Part shown: piece by piece, positions 3,566 to 8,833 of the stretch | Numbering within the stretch: the first letter of the stretch is position 1 | Layout of the letters: every line of letters starts with the position of its first letter | Assembly: GCA_934394545.1 (NCBI GenBank) | Contig: CAKRRG010000089.1 | Span: 1-8,833, forward strand | Length of the DNA stretch: 8,833 bases | Reading direction: 5' to 3' | From: an uncultured Blautia sp. | Lineage (GTDB): Bacteria; Bacillota; Clostridia; Lachnospirales; Lachnospiraceae | Position numbers and translations under genes: made by a program | The notes under the pieces: model-generated | The model's database searches: none | Told to the model about the DNA's origin: nothing | The model's input: only the letters and a program-made list of their open reading frames with translations

Positions 3566-4567
3566 TTATATTTCAGGGACAGAAAAGCCAAGGTGCTCAT
3601 AGGCAAGTGCAGAAGCCATCCTGCCTCTTGGTGTGCGGTTCAGGAACCCATTTTTCAGAAGATAAGGCTCATAAACATCTTCCAATGTGCCGGAATCTTC
3701 ACCAATTGCAGCGGCCAGAGTGTCAAGTCCCACTGGGCCTCCTTTAAAGTTTACGATCAAGGTAGTCAGAATCTGACGATCCAGCTTATCTAGACCATAC
3801 TGGTCTACTTCCAGAAGGTTCAACGCAAAACAGGCCACATCGTAGGTAATTCTTCCATCATATTTCACTTGTGCAAAATCACGCACACGCTTCAACAGCC
3901 GATTTGCAAGACGGGGAGTTCCACGGGAACGCATGGCAATCTCACCAGCACCCTTTACATCAATTTCTACTCCTAGCACCTGAGCGGAACGCATAATGAT
4001 CGTAGTCAGTTCCTTCTTGCTATAAAATTCCAGATGATGGATTACGCCGAATCGATCACGTAGCGGTGCAGATAGAAGTCCTGCTCTTGTGGTAGCTCCT
4101 ACTAGGGTAAACCTGGGCAGATCCAGTCGGATAGATCTGGCTGAAGCACCTTTTCCGATCATGATGTCTATAGCAAAATCCTCCATAGCAGGATAAAGCA
4201 CTTCCTCTACCTGGCGGTTCAGGCGGTGAATTTCATCCACAAAAAGAATATCTCCTTCCTGGAGATTATTTAAGATTGCTGCCATTTCTCCCGGCTTCTC
4301 AATGGCCGGCCCGGAAGTTACCTTCATATGAACTCCCATTTCATTGGCAATGATTCCGGACAAGGTAGTCTTTCCAAGACCCGGAGGGCCATAAAAAAGC
4401 ACATGATCCAGAGAATCATGGCGTTGTTTGGCTGCTTCGATATATACTTTTAATGTATTCTTGGTTTTTTCCTGACCAATATATTCGTCCAGTGTCTGGG
4501 GGCGAAGATTTCCCTCTAAAGAAAAATCTTCTTCCATAACTTCTGTGTTTATGATACGATTGTCCAT
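3566..4567 (-). CDS. ruvB: Holliday junction branch migration helicase RuvB
   Basis: A 333-aa AAA+ ATPase of the usual RuvB length. It forms hexamers on either side of RuvA and pumps DNA through Holliday junctions during recombinational repair. Visible motifs: Walker A GPPGLGKT (60-67), Walker B DEIH (111-114), sensor 1 GATTR (157-161), LRDRFG arginine-finger region (169-174), sensor 2 RGTPRLANR (215-223), and the C-terminal winged helix with [12 protein letters not shown] and the [10 protein letters not shown] wing. The start has an AGAGG ribosome binding site. It follows ruvA by 43 bp with no terminator between, so the two are co-transcribed. ruvC is not in the window. An integrated element begins directly after its stop codon without altering the protein. 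Confidence 0.98.
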   Translation of the reverse strand: MDNRIINTEVMEEDFSLEGNLRPQTLDEYIGQEKTKNTLKVYIEAAKQRHDSLDHVLFYGPPGLGKTTLSGIIANEMGVHMKVTSGPAIEKPGEMAAILNNLQEGDILFVDEIHRLNRQVEEVLYPAMEDFAIDIMIGKGASARSIRLDLPRFTLVGATTRAGLLSAPLRDRFGVIHHLEFYSKKELTTIIMRSAQVLGVEIDVKGAGEIAMRSRGTPRLANRLLKRVRDFAQVKYDGRITYDVACFALNLLEVDQYGLDKLDRQILTTLIVNFKGGPVGLDTLAAAIGEDSGTLEDVYEPYLLKNGFLNRTPRGRMASALAYEHLGFSVPEI

Positions 4568-4610
4568 TTTTTACCTCTTGAAATTGATTGTTTACTCACT
4601 GTGACACGCT

Positions 4611-5225
4611 CTAAAAATTCTTCAGTGCAGCCTTCAAAATTCCCTCCACATCCATCGGATCCACATCTGTCACCTTCCGTACAGCGCGCAAGGCATCTGT
4701 ACTGCTGTAGCCAAGTGCTACCAGTGCTTCTACCGCCTCCTGTCTGGCATCTGTCATTCCTGCTCCGGATGCTGCCACAGCAGCCTCTGCCTGTTCATTG
4801 GCAAGCTTCTGTTCGAAAGCCTCTTCCAGGTTTAACTTGTCTTTTAATTCCAATATCAGCTTCTGAGCCGTCTTCTTACCGATTCCCGGAGCCTTTGATA
4901 ACGTCTTCACATCATCAGAAAGAACAGCGAAACGAAGCTCGTCCGCGGTGATTCCTGCCAGAACCCCAAGGGCAGCCTTCGGGCCAACTCCATTCACGCA
5001 AAGAAGAAGCTTAAACACCTGCAGATCATCTTTATTAAAAAAGCCGTAGAGCACCATAGCGTCCTCTCTCACCTGAAAATAGGTGTGAAGCTTCACTTCC
5101 TGTCCAATATGAAGCTGAGCCAAAGCGTTTCCCGTCATATTTATTTCAAATCCGATACAATTAGATTCTATAATTGCAGAACTCTCGGAAAGGTCTGCTA
5201 CTGTTCCTCGGATGAATGAGATCAT
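4611..5225 (-). CDS. ruvA: Holliday junction binding protein RuvA
   Basis: 204 aa, normal length. RuvA tetramers hold the Holliday junction open and load RuvB. Domain I is the OB-fold (about 1-62, starting MISFIRGTVADL and ending VLYGFF). Domain II holds two helix-hairpin-helix motifs, VNGVGPKAAL (77-86) and APGIGKKTAQ (112-121). A flexible Ala/Glu-rich linker (about 138-158) leads to domain III (about 160-204, with ALVALGYSSTDA), which touches RuvB. The start is set by AGGAGG 8 bp upstream. It is the first gene of a ruvA-ruvB operon, with a promoter and LexA-like box about 60-90 bp upstream. Confidence 0.98.
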   Translation of the reverse strand: MISFIRGTVADLSESSAIIESNCIGFEINMTGNALAQLHIGQEVKLHTYFQVREDAMVLYGFFNKDDLQVFKLLLCVNGVGPKAALGVLAGITADELRFAVLSDDVKTLSKAPGIGKKTAQKLILELKDKLNLEEAFEQKLANEQAEAAVAASGAGMTDARQEAVEALVALGYSSTDALRAVRKVTDVDPMDVEGILKAALKNF

Positions 5226-5257
5226 GGGGCGAACCTCCTGTTTTATCTACTTTCAAA

Positions 5258-5277
5258 ATTCTCTGTCATTCTCTGTC
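5258..5277. repeat. Two tandem 10-bp repeats near the ruvA transcription start
   Basis: ATTCTCTGTC occurs twice head to tail (5258-5267 and 5268-5277), directly next to the ruvA -10 and spanning the likely start point. No known function; it may be a slippage product. Confidence 0.5.
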
Positions 5278-5306
5278 ATCATATCATATCTTCTCGTAAA
5301 AAGCAA
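5278..5306 (-). promoter_or_regulatory. ruvAB promoter
   Basis: Minus-strand TTGCTT (5301-5306), 17 bp, TATGAT (5278-5283). A second TATGAT lies 5 bp upstream (5283-5288). Start expected near 5271, with a leader of about 45 nt. Confidence 0.5.
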
Positions 5307-5317
5307 ACATTCATTCG
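5304..5317 (-). promoter_or_regulatory. LexA/DinR (SOS) box of ruvAB
   Basis: Minus-strand CGAATGAATGTTTG matches the Bacillus DinR consensus CGAACRNRYGTTYG at 13 of 14 positions; the fifth base is T instead of C. It overlaps the -35 of the ruvA promoter, where LexA would block RNA polymerase. ruvAB is a known SOS operon in Bacillus, so function and position agree. Confidence 0.65.
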
Positions 5318-5357
5318 AGAGAATAAACGATTTCAAATCACTGGTTATCGTAATAAC

Positions 5358-5418
5358 AAAACACTCCTTTCAGATGCAGAAAGTAATTTTTGCTTTTCCT
5401 GTCTGAAAGGAGTGTTTT
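5358..5418 (-). terminator. 17-bp palindromic hairpin ending the yibE unit
   Basis: Perfect 17-base arms (5358-5374 and 5402-5418; AAAACACTCCTTTCAGA and its complement) with a 27-base loop, flanked by A-run and T-run. It works as an intrinsic terminator for the minus-strand yibE-like gene and separates it from ruvA. The stem closely resembles the inverted repeat at 8196-8258, including 13 bases beyond the right arm. Confidence 0.75.
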
Positions 5419-5446
5419 AAATATCTTTATTGCATTGCACTTTCCT

Positions 5447-6610
5447 TCATTCTCTCCCAATTTTCCCATGATAAAGGAAGGTGCAGATCAAAACCGTTAA
5501 CGGCACGGAGAGCACTATTCCGAAGCTTCCGGCCAGTCCCTGCATAATGGCAATGCCGATATTATTGGAATTGATGATCTGCTGATAGGGAAGGTCGTAA
5601 GCGTAGTCCAGAAGCAGCATGCTTACACTGCTTCCTGCAAACGCCAGGATCAGCGTATTGCTGTCCGTCCCCATCATATCTCTGGCTACATGCATTCCTG
5701 CCTTAAAAAGATCGCCTCTGCTCATAGCCAGGTTCTGATTGTAAATTTCATACATAGAACTGCAGACAGACATTGCTACGTCCATTACCGCACCCAGGCA
5801 GGAAATCAAAAGTCCTGAAAAAAGAAGTCCACCCACCTGAATTCCATTTGTGTTCCATAAGGTCATCAATGTCTCAATATCGGAAACATTATATCCTGTG
5901 ATTCCAGATGCCATGCTGAAAAGCTGTGCGGAAATTCCGGCGATCACTACACCAGCCACTGTTCCCGCTGTTGCTGCTATGGTTTTTCTGGTGGCTCCAC
6001 CGATCATGTACATCGTCACCAAAGTAGTGATAAAGCACACAAACACTGCTGACCCGAAAGGTGAAATGTTTCGGTAAATCATAGGCAGGTAAACAAAAAT
6101 CACACAGAAAAAGGTAAACACAAGTCCAATACATCCTTTTATACCCTGGCGTCCGCCAATAGCGCACAGAGCCAGAAGATAAAGCGCTGCAAAAATGTAG
6201 ATCACCCATTCCCTATCTTGAGTATACACACTGGCAATGGTGGTATCTCCTGCCACACTTTGCATCACGATTACTTTCATTCCAACTTTACAGGCAGCAC
6301 CGAACAGGTAACCGGAGCTGCTGGTAATTTCAAGTTTCTCTCCTTTTCGGACGCCGGTCAGCATGCGTACACGCACCTTCTGCTCTCCCACACGGGTTCC
6401 GTTGTCTTCCAGATTATCCTGGAGAATTTCTGTCACTTCTGCTTTTTCAAAGGTCTGTCCTGTACGGACGACCAGTTCTGTTTTGTCCACCTGATTCAAG
6501 CGATAAACGAATATTCCAAATATAATAATTATGATTCCTAAGACACAGCGCCAGACTGCTTTTTTAGAAAAGCGAAGTCCGGCGTTGTTTTTGTTTTGCA
6601 TCTGATTCAT
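5447..6610 (-). CDS. YibE/F-like multi-pass membrane protein
   Basis: 387 aa from the ATG at 6610, chosen because GGAG lies 7 bp upstream. A longer frame from a TTG at 6661 would overlap the previous gene. Residues 18-37 are a membrane anchor, about 40-130 a soluble, beta-rich domain outside the membrane, and the remainder about seven further helices (near 135-151, 156-177, 184-204, 208-232, 259-280, 316-336, 354-380). Motifs such as GGLLFSGLLISCLGAVMDVAMS and GTDSNTLILAFAGSS fit the YibE/F family (PF07907), whose transport or other activity is not established. It begins 13 bp after the phosphoesterase stop codon, so the two are an operon and possibly translationally coupled. A terminator follows directly. 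Confidence 0.85.
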   Translation of the reverse strand: MNQMQNKNNAGLRFSKKAVWRCVLGIIIIIFGIFVYRLNQVDKTELVVRTGQTFEKAEVTEILQDNLEDNGTRVGEQKVRVRMLTGVRKGEKLEITSSSGYLFGAACKVGMKVIVMQSVAGDTTIASVYTQDREWVIYIFAALYLLALCAIGGRQGIKGCIGLVFTFFCVIFVYLPMIYRNISPFGSAVFVCFITTLVTMYMIGGATRKTIAATAGTVAGVVIAGISAQLFSMASGITGYNVSDIETLMTLWNTNGIQVGGLLFSGLLISCLGAVMDVAMSVCSSMYEIYNQNLAMSRGDLFKAGMHVARDMMGTDSNTLILAFAGSSVSMLLLDYAYDLPYQQIINSNNIGIAIMQGLAGSFGIVLSVPLTVLICTFLYHGKIGRE

Positions 6611-6623
6611 TTTTGCTCCAAAT

Positions 6624-8186
6624 CTATTTCGCAGTTTTCTCAATTGTGAAGGTTTCGTCAATTGGCTCTACACTGCCGTCATCTGTAATCTGATAAGTAT
6701 CAATAGAGAATTTCTCTGCATCCATTGTGATGATGGAGTAGCTTGGAAGCCAGTTCTGGCTGCGGGCTGCGATATAATCCTGCTGTGTGGAAACAAGCTC
6801 ATAATATTTGGAACCGGAAGCAGAGTTTGCAGTCATGTAAAGAGTTCCCTCTGGATCTGTTACCGTATTTCCCTCTACATCCTCGATGGTGTAGCACTGA
6901 TTGTCTTCTTTGAATGCATCAAGCGCTGCCTTCGCTTCCTCATCTCCGTCTTCCGGATTTAAAGTGATCTGCTCGCCAGTCTCAACATTTGCAGCATGAT
7001 CCCAGTCATAATCCGTTCCATCTGCATTTAACTGGAACTCATAGCTCTGATGAGTCTGTCCGTCACCATAGAGAAGTTTGGAACGGCTGTATGTATGGTC
7101 ATGTCCCTGAAGTACTACATCAATGTCATTTGCATCAAATACAGGAGTCAGCTGTGTACGAAGGATCATACCGTCTGTGTCAGAATGGTCAAGTCCTGAT
7201 CCGTAAATATCCTGATGAATGGTTACGATACGCCATTTTGCATCTGGATAAGCCTTTACAGCCTCTTCAATGGTGTTCTGATGCTCTGCAACATTGTAAT
7301 TGTTGGTATTCAGAACAATGAAAAGTCCCTGGCCATAGCTGTAATAGTAGTCTCCACCGGCTGCTGTCTTTCCATTCTCTGTGTTGTTCGGGTTATTGAA
7401 ATGATATGCGTAGTCCGGATTCAGGGAATCATGGTTTCCAATGGCAGTTGCTACCGGAAGGCTTGCAAGTGCATCTGCGCTAAGATAAGATGCATACTCT
7501 TCTTCTTTTGCTGCGCCGGTTTTGTTTACCTGGTCACCTGCAGAGATCACAAAGTTTACGTCCGGGTTTTCTGCAAGAGCAGTATTTAAGGTACGATTCC
7601 AGGAAAATCCGTCATTTCTGGCTGCTGTATTTGCTGCTCCATCATCTGGAACCAGCTCAGCACCATCCTGTGTCTGACCTTTGGAAGCGCCTACCTGTGG
7701 GTCACCAACATAGATCATTTTTACAGTATCTGTGCTCTTTGTTGTATATTCAACAGGCTCGCTCTGCTCACCATTTTTCTCAACTGTGTAATAATATGTG
7801 GTGTTTGGCTCAAGACCTGTAACGGTTACATGATTATATTCGTAAGCTTTATCGCCGGTAAGATCCTGGTCAACATCTCCAGCCTCGCCTTCGAAGGTAT
7901 CCAGAGCCTCTTTGTCAGTTCCGAAATGAACAACCGGTGTTGCTGCGGCATCTGTTTTTTCACTGTACCATGCAAAGTTCAGTTCTGTGGCATCTTTTCC
8001 CGGGGTAAGGGAAACCTTAGTAAAATCTGTGGCAGTCGCATCCCAGTTTGCCACCCATTCGTCCCAGCCATTTTCAGCGCCAACTACACTGCTATCGGTA
8101 TAATGCTCAGTAGCGCCAAAAGCTGTGGAACATACACTTGTCATTGCGAAAACTGTTAAAATTGCGGCGATATATTTTCTTTTCAT
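6624..8186 (-). CDS. Secreted metallophosphoesterase, purple-acid-phosphatase-like
   Basis: 520 aa. A signal peptide (about 1-24, MKRKYIAAILTVFAMTSVCS then TAFG) suggests export. About 55-150 is a fibronectin-III-like N-terminal domain, ending in GLEPNTTYYYTVEKNG as in purple acid phosphatases. The catalytic domain follows with metal-binding motifs GDPQ (161-164), GDQ (217-219), GNHD (250-253), His324 in TIHQD, and GHDH (361-364). The GDxxY motif of true purple acid phosphatases is GDQVN here, so the iron-binding Tyr is missing; a plain dinuclear metallophosphoesterase is more likely. Very acidic overall, as expected for an exported protein. Possible substrates are phosphate esters or nucleotides outside the cell. 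AAAGGAG lies 12 bp before the ATG, inside the arm of a palindrome. First gene of the unit with the YibE/F-like protein. Confidence 0.9.
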   Translation of the reverse strand: MKRKYIAAILTVFAMTSVCSTAFGATEHYTDSSVVGAENGWDEWVANWDATATDFTKVSLTPGKDATELNFAWYSEKTDAAATPVVHFGTDKEALDTFEGEAGDVDQDLTGDKAYEYNHVTVTGLEPNTTYYYTVEKNGEQSEPVEYTTKSTDTVKMIYVGDPQVGASKGQTQDGAELVPDDGAANTAARNDGFSWNRTLNTALAENPDVNFVISAGDQVNKTGAAKEEEYASYLSADALASLPVATAIGNHDSLNPDYAYHFNNPNNTENGKTAAGGDYYYSYGQGLFIVLNTNNYNVAEHQNTIEEAVKAYPDAKWRIVTIHQDIYGSGLDHSDTDGMILRTQLTPVFDANDIDVVLQGHDHTYSRSKLLYGDGQTHQSYEFQLNADGTDYDWDHAANVETGEQITLNPEDGDEEAKAALDAFKEDNQCYTIEDVEGNTVTDPEGTLYMTANSASGSKYYELVSTQQDYIAARSQNWLPSYSIITMDAEKFSIDTYQITDDGSVEPIDETFTIEKTAK

Positions 8187-8195
8187 AATAATAAA

Positions 8196-8258
8196 ATACT
8201 CCTTTCAGATGTAGGAAGGAAACTTGCGGGCCCTTATTTCCTTGTCCGAAAGGAGTAT
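8196..8258 (-). promoter_or_regulatory. Palindromic leader/operator covering the phosphoesterase RBS
   Basis: Outer arms ATACTCCTTTC (8196-8206) and GAAAGGAGTAT (8248-8258) are perfect over 11 bp. Inner arms AAGGAAA (8216-8222) and TTTCCTT (8237-8243) add 7 bp. The proximal outer arm contains the gene's Shine-Dalgarno and is followed by TTTTATTATT, so an RNA hairpin could hide the ribosome binding site or act as a terminator. The distal arm overlaps the -10 at 8254-8259. If that promoter is used, the arm is not transcribed and the palindrome would instead be a DNA operator. Confidence 0.55.
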
Positions 8259-8282
8259 AGCATTCTAGTTTTCAGAAAACAA
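8254..8282 (-). promoter_or_regulatory. Promoter of the phosphoesterase-yibE unit
   Basis: Minus-strand TTGTTT (8277-8282), 17 bp, extended -10 TGcTATACT (hexamer 8254-8259). Start near 8247, giving a leader of about 60 nt. The rest of the region up to 8372 shows no other clear element. Confidence 0.55.
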
Positions 8283-8372
8283 TAGTATTTTCTGTCATTT
8301 GACGCACATTTAACAGTAGTAATACATGTAACGCCTATTCTTTTTTCTGTTCTTTACACTATTTACATTATT

Positions 8373-8663
8373 TTAACAATTCAAAAGCTGCTTTGATGCT
8401 TCTACAGAATTGATCACCTCATTCCACTGCATAGTACTGATCGCATTGATATATTCCTGTGAGACCTCTTTGTTAGGGATAGAAACGGTTCTGTCCGGCC
8501 AGTGATAGCTTAAATAGCCAAGATGCACCAGTAAGGTCAACACATCATCTTTCCCGTGAAAAGTGGTCATATCATTGGTAAACGTACCAGTATTGATCTC
8601 CACCTTGTCTCCGGCAAGCATTTTTATAACAGCATCCTTCAACCCGTCGTAAGTGGATCTCAC
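8373..8663 (-). pseudogene. AAA-ATPase-like/PD-(D/E)XK protein fragment
   Basis: The reading frame contains VEINTGTFTNDMTTFHGKDD, then VLTLLVHLGYLSYH and VSIPNKEVSQEYINAI. This is the middle to C-terminal part of the large AAA-ATPase-like proteins with a PD-(D/E)XK nuclease tail (PF09820/PF08011) that occur in many copies in Lachnospiraceae. Full proteins are around 500-580 aa; only about 95 residues remain. The 5' side is cut by the IS200/IS605-type right end: the GTG at 8663 lies within the IS sequence and is not the true start. The 3' side ends early at a TAA after SVEASKQLLNC. Not functional. The normal role of the family is unknown; an NTPase-nuclease function is inferred from the domains. 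Confidence 0.75.
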
Positions 8664-8833
8664 ACGACTAAAGTCACGTGCTCCTCAGTCGCTTTAAGCG
8701 ACAAGGCTAAATATCGGCGGATACGCCTGTAACTTAGGATATGCGCAGTCATGCGCTTTTTCCATGCCAGATATGGCAGGTTCCCACACCACAGGTAGTC
8801 CGCTGTATATCTGCCTGTGTTTATGCTGCTCTT
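8655..8833 (-). mobile_element. Right end of an IS200/IS605-type element, likely omega-RNA region
   Basis: The minus strand ends in CACGTGACTTTAGTCGTGTG followed by AGATCC. The RNA hairpin CACGUGACU/AGUCGUGUG (8661-8680) is fully paired with two G-U wobbles. This is the right-end form of TnpB-bearing IS605/IS1341-type elements in Firmicutes. Upstream lies a chain of small hairpins at 8688-8702, 8716-8727, 8743-8756, 8765-8778 and 8790-8819. Such dense structure next to the right end fits the TnpB guide RNA (omega-RNA), whose guide would be the flanking DNA below about 8655. The tnpB gene should lie just beyond the window on the minus strand. I see no TnpB-like C-terminus in the visible frames. 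The exact IS boundary is uncertain by about 10 bp. Confidence 0.6.

Noticed and set aside
5212..5406. Plus-strand 64-codon ORF between ruvA and the yibE terminator
   Set aside because: It covers the ruvA promoter, LexA box and half the terminator hairpin, and has no ribosome binding site.
6611..6661. TTG start at 6661 for the YibE/F-like protein
   Set aside because: It would overlap the phosphoesterase by 38 bp and lacks a ribosome binding site; the ATG at 6610 has GGAG 7 bp upstream.
6989..8159. Several plus-strand ORFs opposite the phosphoesterase
   Set aside because: Antisense shadows of a gene with clear catalytic motifs and a signal peptide.
8660..8833. Open minus-strand frame (57 or more codons) running from the window edge to a TGA at 8660-8662
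   Set aside because: It does not resemble the TnpB C-terminus and passes through the whole chain of hairpins; probably chance openness over structured RNA, though a tnpB overlap cannot be excluded from this window.

Overview
The window looks like a Gram-positive, low-to-moderate GC Clostridia genome, most likely Lachnospiraceae. The reasons are the protein style of RuvA/RuvB, a YibE/F-type membrane protein, a secreted metallophosphoesterase, AGGAGG ribosome binding sites, TTGACA/TATAAT-type promoters, and mobile genes typical of that group (Rha regulator, XRE regulator, tyrosine integrase, AAA-ATPase-like/PD-(D/E)XK fragment). I cannot name a species from the sequence.

Layout. (1) 1-294 is left flanking DNA with no convincing gene except a 22-codon ORF, ending in a hairpin at 255-286. 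(2) 295-3559 is a small decaying integrated element bounded by 22-bp direct repeats with one mismatch. From left to right it holds a broken tyrosine integrase, a Cys-rich phage-type protein gene with a damaged 5' end, three direct repeats and a promoter in front of a ribbon-helix-helix gene, a 61-codon gene with a Uma2-like start, a compact type I toxin-antitoxin locus (27-aa hydrophobic toxin plus convergent antisense RNA), a 3'-damaged Rha gene, and a divergent XRE repressor gene. (3) 3566-5225 (minus) is ruvB and ruvA, the Holliday junction branch migration motor, with its own promoter and a near-consensus LexA/DinR box. (4) 5358-8282 (minus) is a two-gene unit: a secreted metallophosphoesterase followed 13 bp later by a YibE/F-like membrane protein. 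Related palindromic hairpins lie at the two ends of this unit. (5) 8373-8663 (minus) is a fragment of an AAA-ATPase-like gene. It is cut by the right end of an IS200/IS605-type element (about 8655-8833), whose string of hairpins resembles a TnpB omega-RNA.

How the parts fit. The element appears to have inserted just behind the ruvB stop codon, between ruvB and what was probably its original terminator (now at 255-286). A replacement terminator sits at the element's right end (3488-3520). The integrase, Rha and Cys-rich genes are damaged, while the XRE and RHH regulators and the toxin-antitoxin locus look intact. This is the pattern expected of an element kept by its addiction module after losing mobility.

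The best candidates for something undescribed are the toxin/antisense-RNA pair with a Shine-Dalgarno-matching direct repeat, the paired palindromes around the phosphoesterase-YibE unit, and the three spaced repeats before the RHH gene.
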